DNA from: Bacteriovoracaceae bacterium | GTDB taxonomy: Bacteria > Bdellovibrionota > Bacteriovoracia > Bacteriovoracales > Bacteriovoracaceae | Length of the DNA: 8,573 nt | NCBI GenBank assembly: GCA_023954595.1 | Contig: JAGSHJ010000117.1 | Span: 1-8,573 of the forward strand | Direction of reading: 5' to 3' | Shown: in pieces, positions 1 to 6,530 of the stretch | Numbering within the stretch: the first letter of the stretch is position 1 | How the letters are laid out: every line of letters starts with the position of its first letter | The notes under the pieces: generated by a model | Told to the model about the DNA's origin: nothing | Seen by the model: the letters and a program-made list of their open reading frames with translations, nothing else | Database searches by the model: none | Program-made: the position numbers and the translations under genes

Positions 1-66
1 AATGTGTTCGGAAAACTTTAATGTCGTAAAAAAAGTGATTTAATGTCTGAGTAGAGTAGAGGGGTA

Positions 67-1779
67 TTAGTCTAATCTGAAGTATTTATATACATTAAAA
101 ATAACATCCGATTGGCGGAAATTTTTTACCCTCTGGTGGTAGAGCACATAGTTTCGTGCATAGTATTGCATGATCCACGGCAAGTCTTTATTAACTTCAC
201 TCTCTACCTTCTCCATAATCATCGAAGGATCACTACCAAGCTTTAGTTGCGTAAGCTCTTTATAGAGCTTATCTACTTTTGGGTTAGAGTAGTAGGAGCT
301 ATTAGGTCCTGGGGAGTGATTTTGAGATGTGAGTAGTTGTACAATGTTTTCTGCATCGGGATAGTCCATTGTCCACCCTCCTTGCCAAAATTGTAGCTGC
401 CCTGTTTGTGCTTTATTTAAAAAGCCTGGAAAGGTGTTAGTTATGATTTCTATTTCTATGCCTATCTTTTTTAGCTCACCTTTAACAAACTCACCCATTT
501 GTCTCGAAATTGAACTGGCCCCTCTTATGTCATAAGAGATTTTTGGAAGACCTTTTCCATTCGGGTATCCAGCTTGCTTTAAAAAGCTCTTGGCCTTCTC
601 AATATTGTAATTGTAGGGTAGCTCACTAGATGGGTTGTATCCTGGAATTCCTGGAGGGAATATCGAGTTTGCTCGCAAACCTATATTGTTAGTAAAAAGG
701 CTGATTAGCTTTTCATTATTGATTGCATGAGCAATTGCCTTTCTTAGATTTAAATTCTTCCCCACTAATGGATCTGTCATATTAAAGGCAAGCCACCAGT
801 AAGTTAGGGTCGGTGTGATCTGCAGGCCAATATCTTTTTTCTTAAACTTTTCATTGAGTTTGCCTTGGTAGTTTAAGGCCATTGGAAAATAGTCTTTGGT
901 CAGGCCAACAAAATCGATGTTACCTTTTAAGAAATTTTGCATGCGTGGTTGAGCTTCTCTAATGACATGAAATTTGATTCCATCAATGAACGGAATACTT
1001 TTGCCTGCATCTTTTAAAAGCTTATTCTCATAAGCGTAGCGATCACCAACTTTTGGGTATGTATTAGAGTGATAATTCTTATTAGCTGATAGTTCGATCG
1101 TCAGATTCTTTTGCCACTTTTTAAATACAAAAGCTCCAGTTCCTATCGGCCATTGAGAGAGGTCGTTTTGGTAAAATTCAATTAACTCCATAGGGGCCGG
1201 AGCTGTGAAACTCATTGCTAGGGCATAGAGTAGTTGAGGATATTTTTCTGAGAGTTTAATCTCTAGCGTGTACTTATCTAATGCCTTGAGTCCCTGAACT
1301 TTTGTGGACTTAAACCCTTTAAGTGTTTCTACATTTTGTCTAAAGGAATTTAGTCCCTCTATCTTGTCTGCAAACAACCACCATGCAGGGCTTTTAGTCG
1401 GAGCAAAGGCTATACGTTTGATTTGATTTATAAAGTCCTGAGCAACCAATTCTCTTTGGCCATTGAAGGCCTTGTGATGATGATAATAGATATTTTCTTT
1501 TAATTTGATTGTGTAAGTGAGGCCATTGTCACTGACTTGTGGCATTTCTTTGGCCGTTAGAGGTTTAAGTGTATAAGGCCTTAAGAGATATTCGTATTCA
1601 TACAGTGGTTCATAAATCTGGTAGACTACTTCCGCACTTACTGTGTCATATGAATGGGCCGAATCTAGAGTAGGAACCTTGGCACTTAAGGCCACGTTTA
1701 GAGTGTTTTCTCGCAGTTTCTCGTCCCTGTTCTCGCAAGAGATAAAAAGGACGAGAATAACAGCAAGAAGGTATCTCAT
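67..1779 (-). CDS. ABC transporter family 5 solute-binding lipoprotein (oligopeptide/dipeptide type)
   Basis: This protein probably captures peptides or similar small solutes and delivers them to an ABC importer. It is 570 residues, normal for the OppA/DppA (SBP_bac_5) family. Residues 1-15 form a short lipoprotein signal with a hydrophobic stretch (residues 3-13) ending in F-I-S-C15, so C15 should be lipidated; the phenylalanine at -3 is slightly atypical. Family landmarks follow in order: the LTYTIKLKENIYY region (about 87-99) and AQDF (113-116), the PIGTGAFVFKKW segment (211-222), NLRKAIAHAINNEKLI (344-359), the PPGIPGYNP loop (375-383), and GGWTMDYPDAENIVQLL (467-483). The ATG overlaps the alaS stop by one base (TAATG) and an AAAGGA ribosome site lies six bases upstream inside alaS, so translation is probably coupled to alaS. 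No permease or ATPase gene is visible next to it. The family is secure; the ligand cannot be read from sequence, and a peptidoglycan-peptide, nickel or other substrate is possible. Confidence 0.9.
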   Translation of the reverse strand: MRYLLAVILVLFISCENRDEKLRENTLNVALSAKVPTLDSAHSYDTVSAEVVYQIYEPLYEYEYLLRPYTLKPLTAKEMPQVSDNGLTYTIKLKENIYYHHHKAFNGQRELVAQDFINQIKRIAFAPTKSPAWWLFADKIEGLNSFRQNVETLKGFKSTKVQGLKALDKYTLEIKLSEKYPQLLYALAMSFTAPAPMELIEFYQNDLSQWPIGTGAFVFKKWQKNLTIELSANKNYHSNTYPKVGDRYAYENKLLKDAGKSIPFIDGIKFHVIREAQPRMQNFLKGNIDFVGLTKDYFPMALNYQGKLNEKFKKKDIGLQITPTLTYWWLAFNMTDPLVGKNLNLRKAIAHAINNEKLISLFTNNIGLRANSIFPPGIPGYNPSSELPYNYNIEKAKSFLKQAGYPNGKGLPKISYDIRGASSISRQMGEFVKGELKKIGIEIEIITNTFPGFLNKAQTGQLQFWQGGWTMDYPDAENIVQLLTSQNHSPGPNSSYYSNPKVDKLYKELTQLKLGSDPSMIMEKVESEVNKDLPWIMQYYARNYVLYHQRVKNFRQSDVIFNVYKYFRLD

Positions 1780-4388
1780 TACATTTCCTTTAAAAGATCC
1801 TCAACAGATTGGATGAATTGAGATTTGTCTCCTTCACCTGATCCTTGGGCCATATCTTTTCGGCCGCCCCCTCTGCCACCAATTGCAGCCTGAGCTTCTT
1901 TTATTACTTTGGAGCAATCCACTGGAGAGTTGTCTTTATGAGTTCTCATCAAGTAGTTTAGCTTCCCACCTGATTCACTAAGAAGAAGTAGAGCATCTTT
2001 TTTATTTTGATCCACAAACTTGTCAGATAAACTTCTAAATTCTTTCGGATTTGCTTGTCCAAGATCAACTGTTACAAGACCAAATGCTTTTCCAAGATCT
2101 TTCACATCGTTGAAGAGGTCTTTACTCTTTTGTGCCTGCAATTTATCGTTAGACGCTTTAAGCTCTTTGGACTTGGCCTTTAGTTCTTGTTGAAGGGAGT
2201 CGACTTTCGCTACTACTGCCTGTGCCTTAGTGCTAAGCTTGCGCTCAACTTGAGCTAAAATATCTGAACGGTTAGATAGATAATTAAGGGCACCACTTGA
2301 AGTCATTGCTTCAATCCTTCTAATTCCACTGGAAAGAGAAGTCTCTGTTGTTATGACCATTAGTCCTATGTCAGAAGTGTTCTTTACGTGTGTTCCACCG
2401 CAAAGCTCCATTGAGAAGTCACCCATAGTTAAAACACGAACATTATCTCCGTATTTCTCTCCAAATAAGGCCATCGCCCCACGGTTTTGTGCTTCTTCCA
2501 TACTCATGTTTTCAGCACTTACAGGTAGAGACTTAAGAATTTGTGAGTTAACCAGTTTTTCAACCTTTTTTAATTCTTCTTTCGTTACGGCCTGTGGGTG
2601 AGTGAAATCAAAGCGAAGCCTCTCAGTTGAAACCATTGATCCAGCTTGCTTGATATGATCTCCAAGGACTTCAATCAAAGCTGCCTGAAGAAGGTGAGTT
2701 GCAGAGTGGTTTCTCATTGTAAGTTGACGTGCATTTGAATCAATTTGCAGTGTTAACTCTTTTGCCTCTAGTGCACTCTCATCAAGTTCTTCACAAACGT
2801 GAACGATTAGATCGTCTACTGGCTTTTGAGTATCAACTACTTTTGCAACGACTTTTCCATCTCTTAAGATTACACCTGAATCTCCGGCCTGCCCGCCGCT
2901 TTCTCCATAAAATGGTGTGCGATCAAAAACCAAGAAGTGTGTGCCATCGATTGTTTCTTTGGCAAGGAACTTGGCCTTTGCCTCATGCTGGTCATAGCCA
3001 AGGAATTCTGTCTCCCCATGCTTTTCTTTAATTTGGTAGAAGGCCTTAAGGTTGTCTTCGCCCGCTTGAAATTGAGAAGATTGCTTGGATCTTTGTTTTT
3101 GTTCCTGCATGGCCTTGTTAAAGCCCTCTTCGTCTATTTCAAGCTCATTCTCTTCTAGAATAGTTTGAGTTAGATCTAGAGGAAAACCATAAGTGTCATA
3201 TAGTTTAAACGCTGTCGCACCTTCAAGGGTTTTGATCTTGTTGTCTTTAAGCTCTTGCATCTGCTTATTAAGTAGATCAAGTCCAGTGGAGAGAGTCTGT
3301 CTGAACTTTTCTTCTTCAAGTTTAAGATAGTTTTCTGCCAAAGATTGGTTTGCACTATTTTGTGGGTACTCATCTCCAAGGATTTCAAAAACAATTGGAA
3401 CAAGCTTTGGAAAAGTCGTCTCTTTAATACCTAAAACGTCTAGGTGTCTAATCCCACGACGTATAATTCTTCTTAGTACATAGCCACGGCCATCATTAGA
3501 TGGAATAACCCCATCTGTTAGAAGCATTGTTGCAGACTTTATATGATCAGCAATAACTCTCATGCTCGAGCTGTAGTCGGCGTACTTTTTTCCAGATAGT
3601 TGCTCAAGTTTGTGGATAAGAGGCATAAATAAATCTGTGTCATAGTTCCAGTACACACCATTTATTACTGCAGACAGTCTCTCAAGGCCGGCTCCTGTAT
3701 CTACACTTGGACGAGGAAGATTATTTCTTTTTATCTCATCTCCCTCTCTGTATTTTTCATATTGCATAAATACAAGGTTCCAAATCTCTACATAGCGACT
3801 TTCGTCATCTAGGATACATTGAGAAGTATCTGAGCCATCACTGTGCTGTTCACCGTGATCATAGAAAATTTCAGAACAAGGTCCACAAGGGCCTGTTTCA
3901 CCCATTTCCCAAAAGTTGTCCTTATCACCTCTGAAAAAGATTCGATCACGTGGTATGCCTTCTTGCTCATGCCAAATGTCTGCAGCTTCTTGATCTGTGT
4001 GATGAACTGTTACATATAATTTGTCTTTATCGATTTTTAATTCTTTAGTTAGAAACTCCCAAGCAAAGCTAATGGCCTCTTTTTTGAAGTAATCGCCAAA
4101 CGAGAAATTTCCTAGCATTTCAAAGAATGTGTGGTGTCTTGCTGTGAAACCAACATTTTCCAAGTCATTATGCTTTCCACCAGCTCTTACACATTTTTGT
4201 ATTGAGACAGCACGTGGATTGTCGGCCTTGGCCTTTCCAGTGAAGTAGTCTTTAAATTGATTCATACCCGCATTGTTAAATAACAATGTTGGGTCATTTA
4301 GTGGAACTAACGAAGAAGATGGAACCTTCGAATGTCCTTTGTCCTTAAAAAATTGCGTAAATTTCTCTCTAAGTTCTTTTGCCTGCAT
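1779..4388 (-). CDS. alaS: Alanine--tRNA ligase (alanyl-tRNA synthetase)
   Basis: This cytoplasmic class II synthetase charges tRNA-Ala and hydrolyses mischarged Ser/Gly-tRNA-Ala. The protein has 869 residues, against 876 in E. coli. The N-terminal catalytic domain opens with the conserved SSSLVPLNDPTLLFNNAGMNQFKD block (about 24-47). The motif 2 region with ARHHTFFEMLGNFSFGDYF spans about 65-101, and motif 3 VDTGAGLERL is at 229-238. The editing domain keeps all four metal ligands: H561 and H565 in HSATH, and C663 and H667 in CGGTH. A charged coiled-coil (KVDSLQQELKAKSKELKA) precedes the C-terminal DHHA1 domain, whose glycine-rich GGRGGGRKDMAQGSG begins near 837. The ATG at 4388 is chosen because GAGGTGAT, matching the 16S 3' end, lies just upstream and MQAKELREKF aligns with the E. 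coli N terminus. An in-frame GTG at 4409 would place that ribosome site inside the gene. All key residues are present, so it should be active. It leads the transcription unit with the lipoprotein gene. Confidence 0.98.
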   Translation of the reverse strand: MQAKELREKFTQFFKDKGHSKVPSSSLVPLNDPTLLFNNAGMNQFKDYFTGKAKADNPRAVSIQKCVRAGGKHNDLENVGFTARHHTFFEMLGNFSFGDYFKKEAISFAWEFLTKELKIDKDKLYVTVHHTDQEAADIWHEQEGIPRDRIFFRGDKDNFWEMGETGPCGPCSEIFYDHGEQHSDGSDTSQCILDDESRYVEIWNLVFMQYEKYREGDEIKRNNLPRPSVDTGAGLERLSAVINGVYWNYDTDLFMPLIHKLEQLSGKKYADYSSSMRVIADHIKSATMLLTDGVIPSNDGRGYVLRRIIRRGIRHLDVLGIKETTFPKLVPIVFEILGDEYPQNSANQSLAENYLKLEEEKFRQTLSTGLDLLNKQMQELKDNKIKTLEGATAFKLYDTYGFPLDLTQTILEENELEIDEEGFNKAMQEQKQRSKQSSQFQAGEDNLKAFYQIKEKHGETEFLGYDQHEAKAKFLAKETIDGTHFLVFDRTPFYGESGGQAGDSGVILRDGKVVAKVVDTQKPVDDLIVHVCEELDESALEAKELTLQIDSNARQLTMRNHSATHLLQAALIEVLGDHIKQAGSMVSTERLRFDFTHPQAVTKEELKKVEKLVNSQILKSLPVSAENMSMEEAQNRGAMALFGEKYGDNVRVLTMGDFSMELCGGTHVKNTSDIGLMVITTETSLSSGIRRIEAMTSSGALNYLSNRSDILAQVERKLSTKAQAVVAKVDSLQQELKAKSKELKASNDKLQAQKSKDLFNDVKDLGKAFGLVTVDLGQANPKEFRSLSDKFVDQNKKDALLLLSESGGKLNYLMRTHKDNSPVDCSKVIKEAQAAIGGRGGGRKDMAQGSGEGDKSQFIQSVEDLLKEM
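1786..1791 (-). promoter_or_regulatory. Ribosome binding site of the solute-binding lipoprotein, inside the alaS 3' end
   Basis: AAAGGA on the minus strand sits within the last codons of alaS, six bases before the ATG that overlaps the alaS stop codon. Ribosomes finishing alaS would end on this site, which suits termination-reinitiation coupling. Confidence 0.7.
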
Positions 4389-4389
4389 A

Positions 4390-4397
4390 ATCACCTC
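4390..4397 (-). promoter_or_regulatory. Shine-Dalgarno site that fixes the alaS start
   Basis: GAGGTGAT on the minus strand is an eight-base match to the complement of the usual 16S rRNA 3' end, with the ATG at 4388 one base beyond it. It decides the start in favour of that ATG over the in-frame GTG at 4409. Confidence 0.8.
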
Positions 4398-4409
4398 AAT
4401 CCTTTCCAC

Positions 4410-4424
4410 CTTTTACCATAAAAG
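4410..4424. repeat. Perfect 15-bp inverted repeat at the predicted alaS transcription start
   Basis: CTTTTA and TAAAAG arms (six bases each) flank a three-base centre. The repeat lies between the candidate -10 box and the ribosome site of alaS, so it overlaps the predicted transcription start. It could be an operator or a short AT-rich leader hairpin; in such AT-rich DNA, chance is also possible. Confidence 0.4.
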
Positions 4425-4429
4425 AGACA

Positions 4430-4457
4430 ATTTTATAATAATTGAATACTTATGCAA
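4430..4457 (-). promoter_or_regulatory. Candidate sigma-70-type promoter of alaS
   Basis: On the minus strand, TTGCAT (plus coordinates 4452-4457, 3 of 6 consensus matches) is followed after 16 bases by TAAAAT (4430-4435, 5 of 6). The predicted transcription start, near 4423, gives a leader of about 35 bases. The -35 is weak, and the surrounding AT-rich DNA offers alternatives such as the overlapping TATAAA. Confidence 0.4.
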
Positions 4458-4459
4458 TT
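4440..4459. repeat. Imperfect 20-bp palindrome between the divergent units
   Basis: AATTGAATACTTATGCAATT pairs at 8 of 10 symmetric positions, with perfect five-base outer arms AATTG/CAATT. It covers the candidate -35 hexamer of alaS (4452-4457) on one strand and a TTGAAT hexamer (4442-4447) on the other. Its form and place suit the binding site of a dimeric regulator acting on both units; this is inference from position and symmetry. Confidence 0.4.
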
Positions 4460-4470
4460 TTCTAATTATG

Positions 4471-4498
4471 TGTAAAAATAGTACTAAACTAACATAAT
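4471..4498 (+). promoter_or_regulatory. Candidate promoter of the glycosyltransferase operon
   Basis: CATAAT (4493-4498, 5 of 6 matches to TATAAT) is the best -10 hexamer before the rightward operon. Its -35 at 16 bases, TGTAAA (4471-4476), is poor. Initiation near 4505 would leave only about 14 bases of leader before the TTG start. A second option is TTGAAT at 4442-4447 with AATTAT at 4464-4469. The region must hold a promoter because the flanking units diverge, but the exact boxes are uncertain. Confidence 0.3.
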
Positions 4499-4505
4499 AT
4501 ACGTT

Positions 4506-4518
4506 TTGCGGGGCGCAA
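4506..4518 (+). repeat. Short hairpin abutting the TTG start codon
   Basis: TTGCG, GGG, CGCAA form a perfect five-base stem with a three-base loop, ending at the base before the TTG start at 4519. The only G-rich stretch that could serve as a ribosome site (GGGG, 4510-4513) is inside the stem-loop, so folding would hide it. It may tune initiation of the operon. Confidence 0.4.
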
Positions 4519-5511
4519 TTGGAAGTCGCTGTTTTAATTTTAACTCATGGAAGAGTAGAGCTTCTAAAAAAGTGTTTGAAGAGCATCACTGATCAACAAA
4601 CACATCCATTTAAGCTTAATTTTCACATATTGGTAAATGGGCCTGACTCTGAGACTGTATCTTGGCTTAAAGAGAGTGGAATCCCTTATATAGCTAGTAC
4701 TAAATCAATACCAGTAGGAGAGGCCAGAAATCTTCTTTTAGAACAGATATCAGAAGAATACGTCTGCTTTCTAGATGATGATATTATCCTGCCCCAAGAT
4801 TACTTTGCTAAGGTGGGTTCATTTATTAAAGAACGGCCTCAAATTGATATCTTCGGTGGCCCTGATCAAAATACTCCAGATTCAACTAACTTTCAGAAGT
4901 GCTTAGGCCTTGTGATGGAGAGCTTTTTGGCCACAGGCCCAACTAGCAAAAGACATAAAACAAGTGATGATGCAGCTGAGCTTGGAGATGAAGTTAACCT
5001 TATCTTGTGTAACTTTTGGGCCAAACGAGAAGTTTTTAAACAACAAATGTTTCCAAAGCACTTTAGACGCAATGAAGAGAATTATCTTTTGAGCATATTA
5101 AAGGATAAGAACGTGGCAATGTGCAGATTGCCCTCTTTATTTGTGTACCACAATCGAAAAAGCTCAATGGCAAAGCTTGTGCGTGTTTTATTTCTGGCCG
5201 GGATATATCGAAGCGTGAGTATTGTTATTTATCCAAGCTCATTTAGACTAATATTTTTAATTAACCAACTATTTGTGGCAACTTTTGTCACTCTGGCCAT
5301 GGTAGAGCTAAAGTTCTTCTATATTCTCTCAGCTCTATACCTTTTAATAATAGGGGTGAACTCTTTACTCATTGCGGCCAAAACCAAAAGTGTCCTAAAT
5401 ATTCCAAGGGCCATGGTATTATTTATTATATTTAATTTTGTATATCCCGTGGGACAACTACTGGGTTACTTCAAGGGAGCGTTTGCTCTTTTAAGGGGAC
5501 AAAAGTTTTGA
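4519..5511 (+). CDS. Membrane-anchored family 2 glycosyltransferase
   Basis: The protein (330 residues) probably transfers a sugar from a nucleotide-sugar donor at the inner face of the cytoplasmic membrane. The N-terminal GT-A domain (about 1-215) opens with VAVLILTHGRVELLKKCLKSI, the typical first strand and helix of GT2 enzymes. It continues with PVGEARNLLLE (65-75), the metal-binding FLDDDIIL motif with D86-D88, and the acidic pair E186-E187 in RRNEENYLL, where GT2 enzymes carry the catalytic base. The C terminus has three likely membrane helices (about 243-262, 266-286, 297-318). The start is TTG; a stop codon at 4495 closes the frame and no other start lies between, and the GT2 fold begins immediately. 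The only upstream ribosome site is weak and within a hairpin. The gene heads a three-gene overlapping operon with an HprK-like protein and a nucleotidyltransferase-glycosyltransferase fusion. The family is secure; donor and acceptor are unknown. Confidence 0.85.
   Translation: MEVAVLILTHGRVELLKKCLKSITDQQTHPFKLNFHILVNGPDSETVSWLKESGIPYIASTKSIPVGEARNLLLEQISEEYVCFLDDDIILPQDYFAKVGSFIKERPQIDIFGGPDQNTPDSTNFQKCLGLVMESFLATGPTSKRHKTSDDAAELGDEVNLILCNFWAKREVFKQQMFPKHFRRNEENYLLSILKDKNVAMCRLPSLFVYHNRKSSMAKLVRVLFLAGIYRSVSIVIYPSSFRLIFLINQLFVATFVTLAMVELKFFYILSALYLLIIGVNSLLIAAKTKSVLNIPRAMVLFIIFNFVYPVGQLLGYFKGAFALLRGQKF
5493..5498 (+). promoter_or_regulatory. Ribosome binding site supporting the TTG start of the HprK-like gene
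   Basis: AAGGGG lies nine bases before the TTG at 5508, within the 3' end of the glycosyltransferase gene. It supports that start, which overlaps the upstream stop as TTGA. Confidence 0.6.
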
Positions 5512-6530
5512 GTGAGCTTCGGCTAAATTTCTATGACTTCGTTGTGAAAGTACAAACTTCATGTGATGAGGTCTTGGATCTATTAAAGAAAGACTTCTCC
5601 TTTTTTGTTGAAACCCGGCATGTGGCACACAATTTATCTATTGATGCCACGATCATAGACTCAATTGAAGATAAGGTTCCAAGCGGTCTTATCTCTATTA
5701 AGCAAAATGCCAGGGCCATTACATATCAAGATGGTAAGCTCAGATATAACTATTTTTATGGGAAGGCAGTATCAATAATTGATTACACTACAAATACTAT
5801 TGAGGTGTTTGCAGTTGATCGGGCGATTCTTCATGAGATTCTATATTTGGCCATTCTCTCAAGAGAGACCAAACTTCATGATACTCAAGGCATTCATAAG
5901 TTACACGCTTTTGGAGTTTCAAAAGGAGAGACAGCACTTTTAGGTATGATGAATATGAAAGGTGGTAAAACAACTTTGTTCTCATACTTTCTAGATGAGC
6001 CAGGCTATGATCTCATTTCAGATGATACTCCACTTATAAATACTTTTGGTGACGTTCTAGCATTTCCTATACGTATAGGTTTTGAGCTCAATAGTTATAC
6101 TCAGGAAAAGTTGAAAACTTATAAAAATAAAAGTTATCGTTTTGAGCGTGAAGAGTATGGGCCAAAGGATCTAATAGATATTCAAGAATTTAGTAATAGG
6201 GTTTCATCTAAGAAGAAAAGAGTCGTTCTTTTTCAAGGTGTAAGAAGACATGGAGCAGGGCATGCTCAGGTTGTGAAAATAACAAGATACAAAATGGCCC
6301 GCTACCTATTAAAAAATATGGTTGTGGGAGTAGGTCTACCCATGGTTCTTGAGTATTACTTAGAGGCAAGCTTTAAGGATAAAATAAGAAACGCTAAAAT
6401 TTTATTAAAAAGAGGGTTTGCAGCAGCTTGCCTTCTTACCAAGTCACATTGTTTTGAGATTCACATGGGCAATGAACCTGAGAAGAACTTTTTAGCGGTT
6501 AAAGGATTATTGGACAGCTATGAGCAGTGA
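5508..6530 (+). CDS. HPr kinase/phosphorylase-like P-loop protein (HprK-related kinase)
   Basis: The protein (340 residues) resembles the C-terminal kinase domain of HPr kinase/phosphorylase and the related serine kinases of exosortase and lasso-peptide loci. It probably uses ATP to phosphorylate a protein, peptide or glycan acceptor. Residues 1-130 carry no motif I recognise. The P-loop follows, G146-MMNMKGGKTTL-157, with K154 and T155 as the phosphate-binding pair. The Walker B-like LISDDTPLI (169-177) matches the LVADD-type motif of HprK. A QGVRRHGAGHAQV segment (243-255) comes later. The first glycine of a strict GxxxxGK[ST] is replaced by M148, so the loop is degenerate. The TTG start overlaps the upstream stop as TTGA with AAGGGG nine bases before it, and the stop lies within the next gene. 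No HPr or other PTS gene is nearby, so a role in carbon catabolite control is unlikely. The fold is fairly secure; the substrate is not known. Confidence 0.7.
   Translation: MSELRLNFYDFVVKVQTSCDEVLDLLKKDFSFFVETRHVAHNLSIDATIIDSIEDKVPSGLISIKQNARAITYQDGKLRYNYFYGKAVSIIDYTTNTIEVFAVDRAILHEILYLAILSRETKLHDTQGIHKLHAFGVSKGETALLGMMNMKGGKTTLFSYFLDEPGYDLISDDTPLINTFGDVLAFPIRIGFELNSYTQEKLKTYKNKSYRFEREEYGPKDLIDIQEFSNRVSSKKKRVVLFQGVRRHGAGHAQVVKITRYKMARYLLKNMVVGVGLPMVLEYYLEASFKDKIRNAKILLKRGFAAACLLTKSHCFEIHMGNEPEKNFLAVKGLLDSYEQ

Noticed and set aside
27..33. Intrinsic terminator for the alaS-lipoprotein unit
   Set aside because: The minus strand has a run of Ts here, but no GC-rich stem precedes it. Termination may lie outside the window.
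2..43. Possible C-terminal end of a rightward gene entering from the left edge
   Set aside because: One frame is open for 14 codons before TAA, but this length is uninformative and nothing in it is recognisable.
2353..3158. Three small plus-strand open frames (2353-2601, 2729-3031, 2937-3158)
   Set aside because: They lie antisense within conserved alaS sequence, lack ribosome sites and recognisable features, and mirror the constrained codons of alaS.
3176..3403. Minus-strand open frame of 75 codons
   Set aside because: It is an alternative frame inside alaS on the same strand, with no ribosome site or homology seen.
4386..4409. GTG at 4409 as the alaS start, giving 876 residues
   Set aside because: It has no good ribosome site, and it would place the near-perfect GAGGTGAT site inside the coding region. 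The ATG at 4388 gives an N terminus that aligns with known AlaS proteins.
4273..4497. Plus-strand open frame of 74 codons reaching into the divergent gap
   Set aside because: Its first half is antisense to the conserved alaS N terminus and its tail is AT-rich promoter DNA. No ribosome site or domain was seen, although a short antisense transcript cannot be excluded.
5955..5975. ParA/MinD-type KGGxGKTT motif in the HprK-like protein
   Set aside because: The sequence is KGGKTT without the extra glycine, it lies near residue 150 rather than at the N terminus, and the downstream LISDD fits HprK instead.
5531..5985. Two 62-codon minus-strand frames (5531-5719, 5797-5985)
   Set aside because: They are antisense to the HprK-like gene and show no independent coding features.
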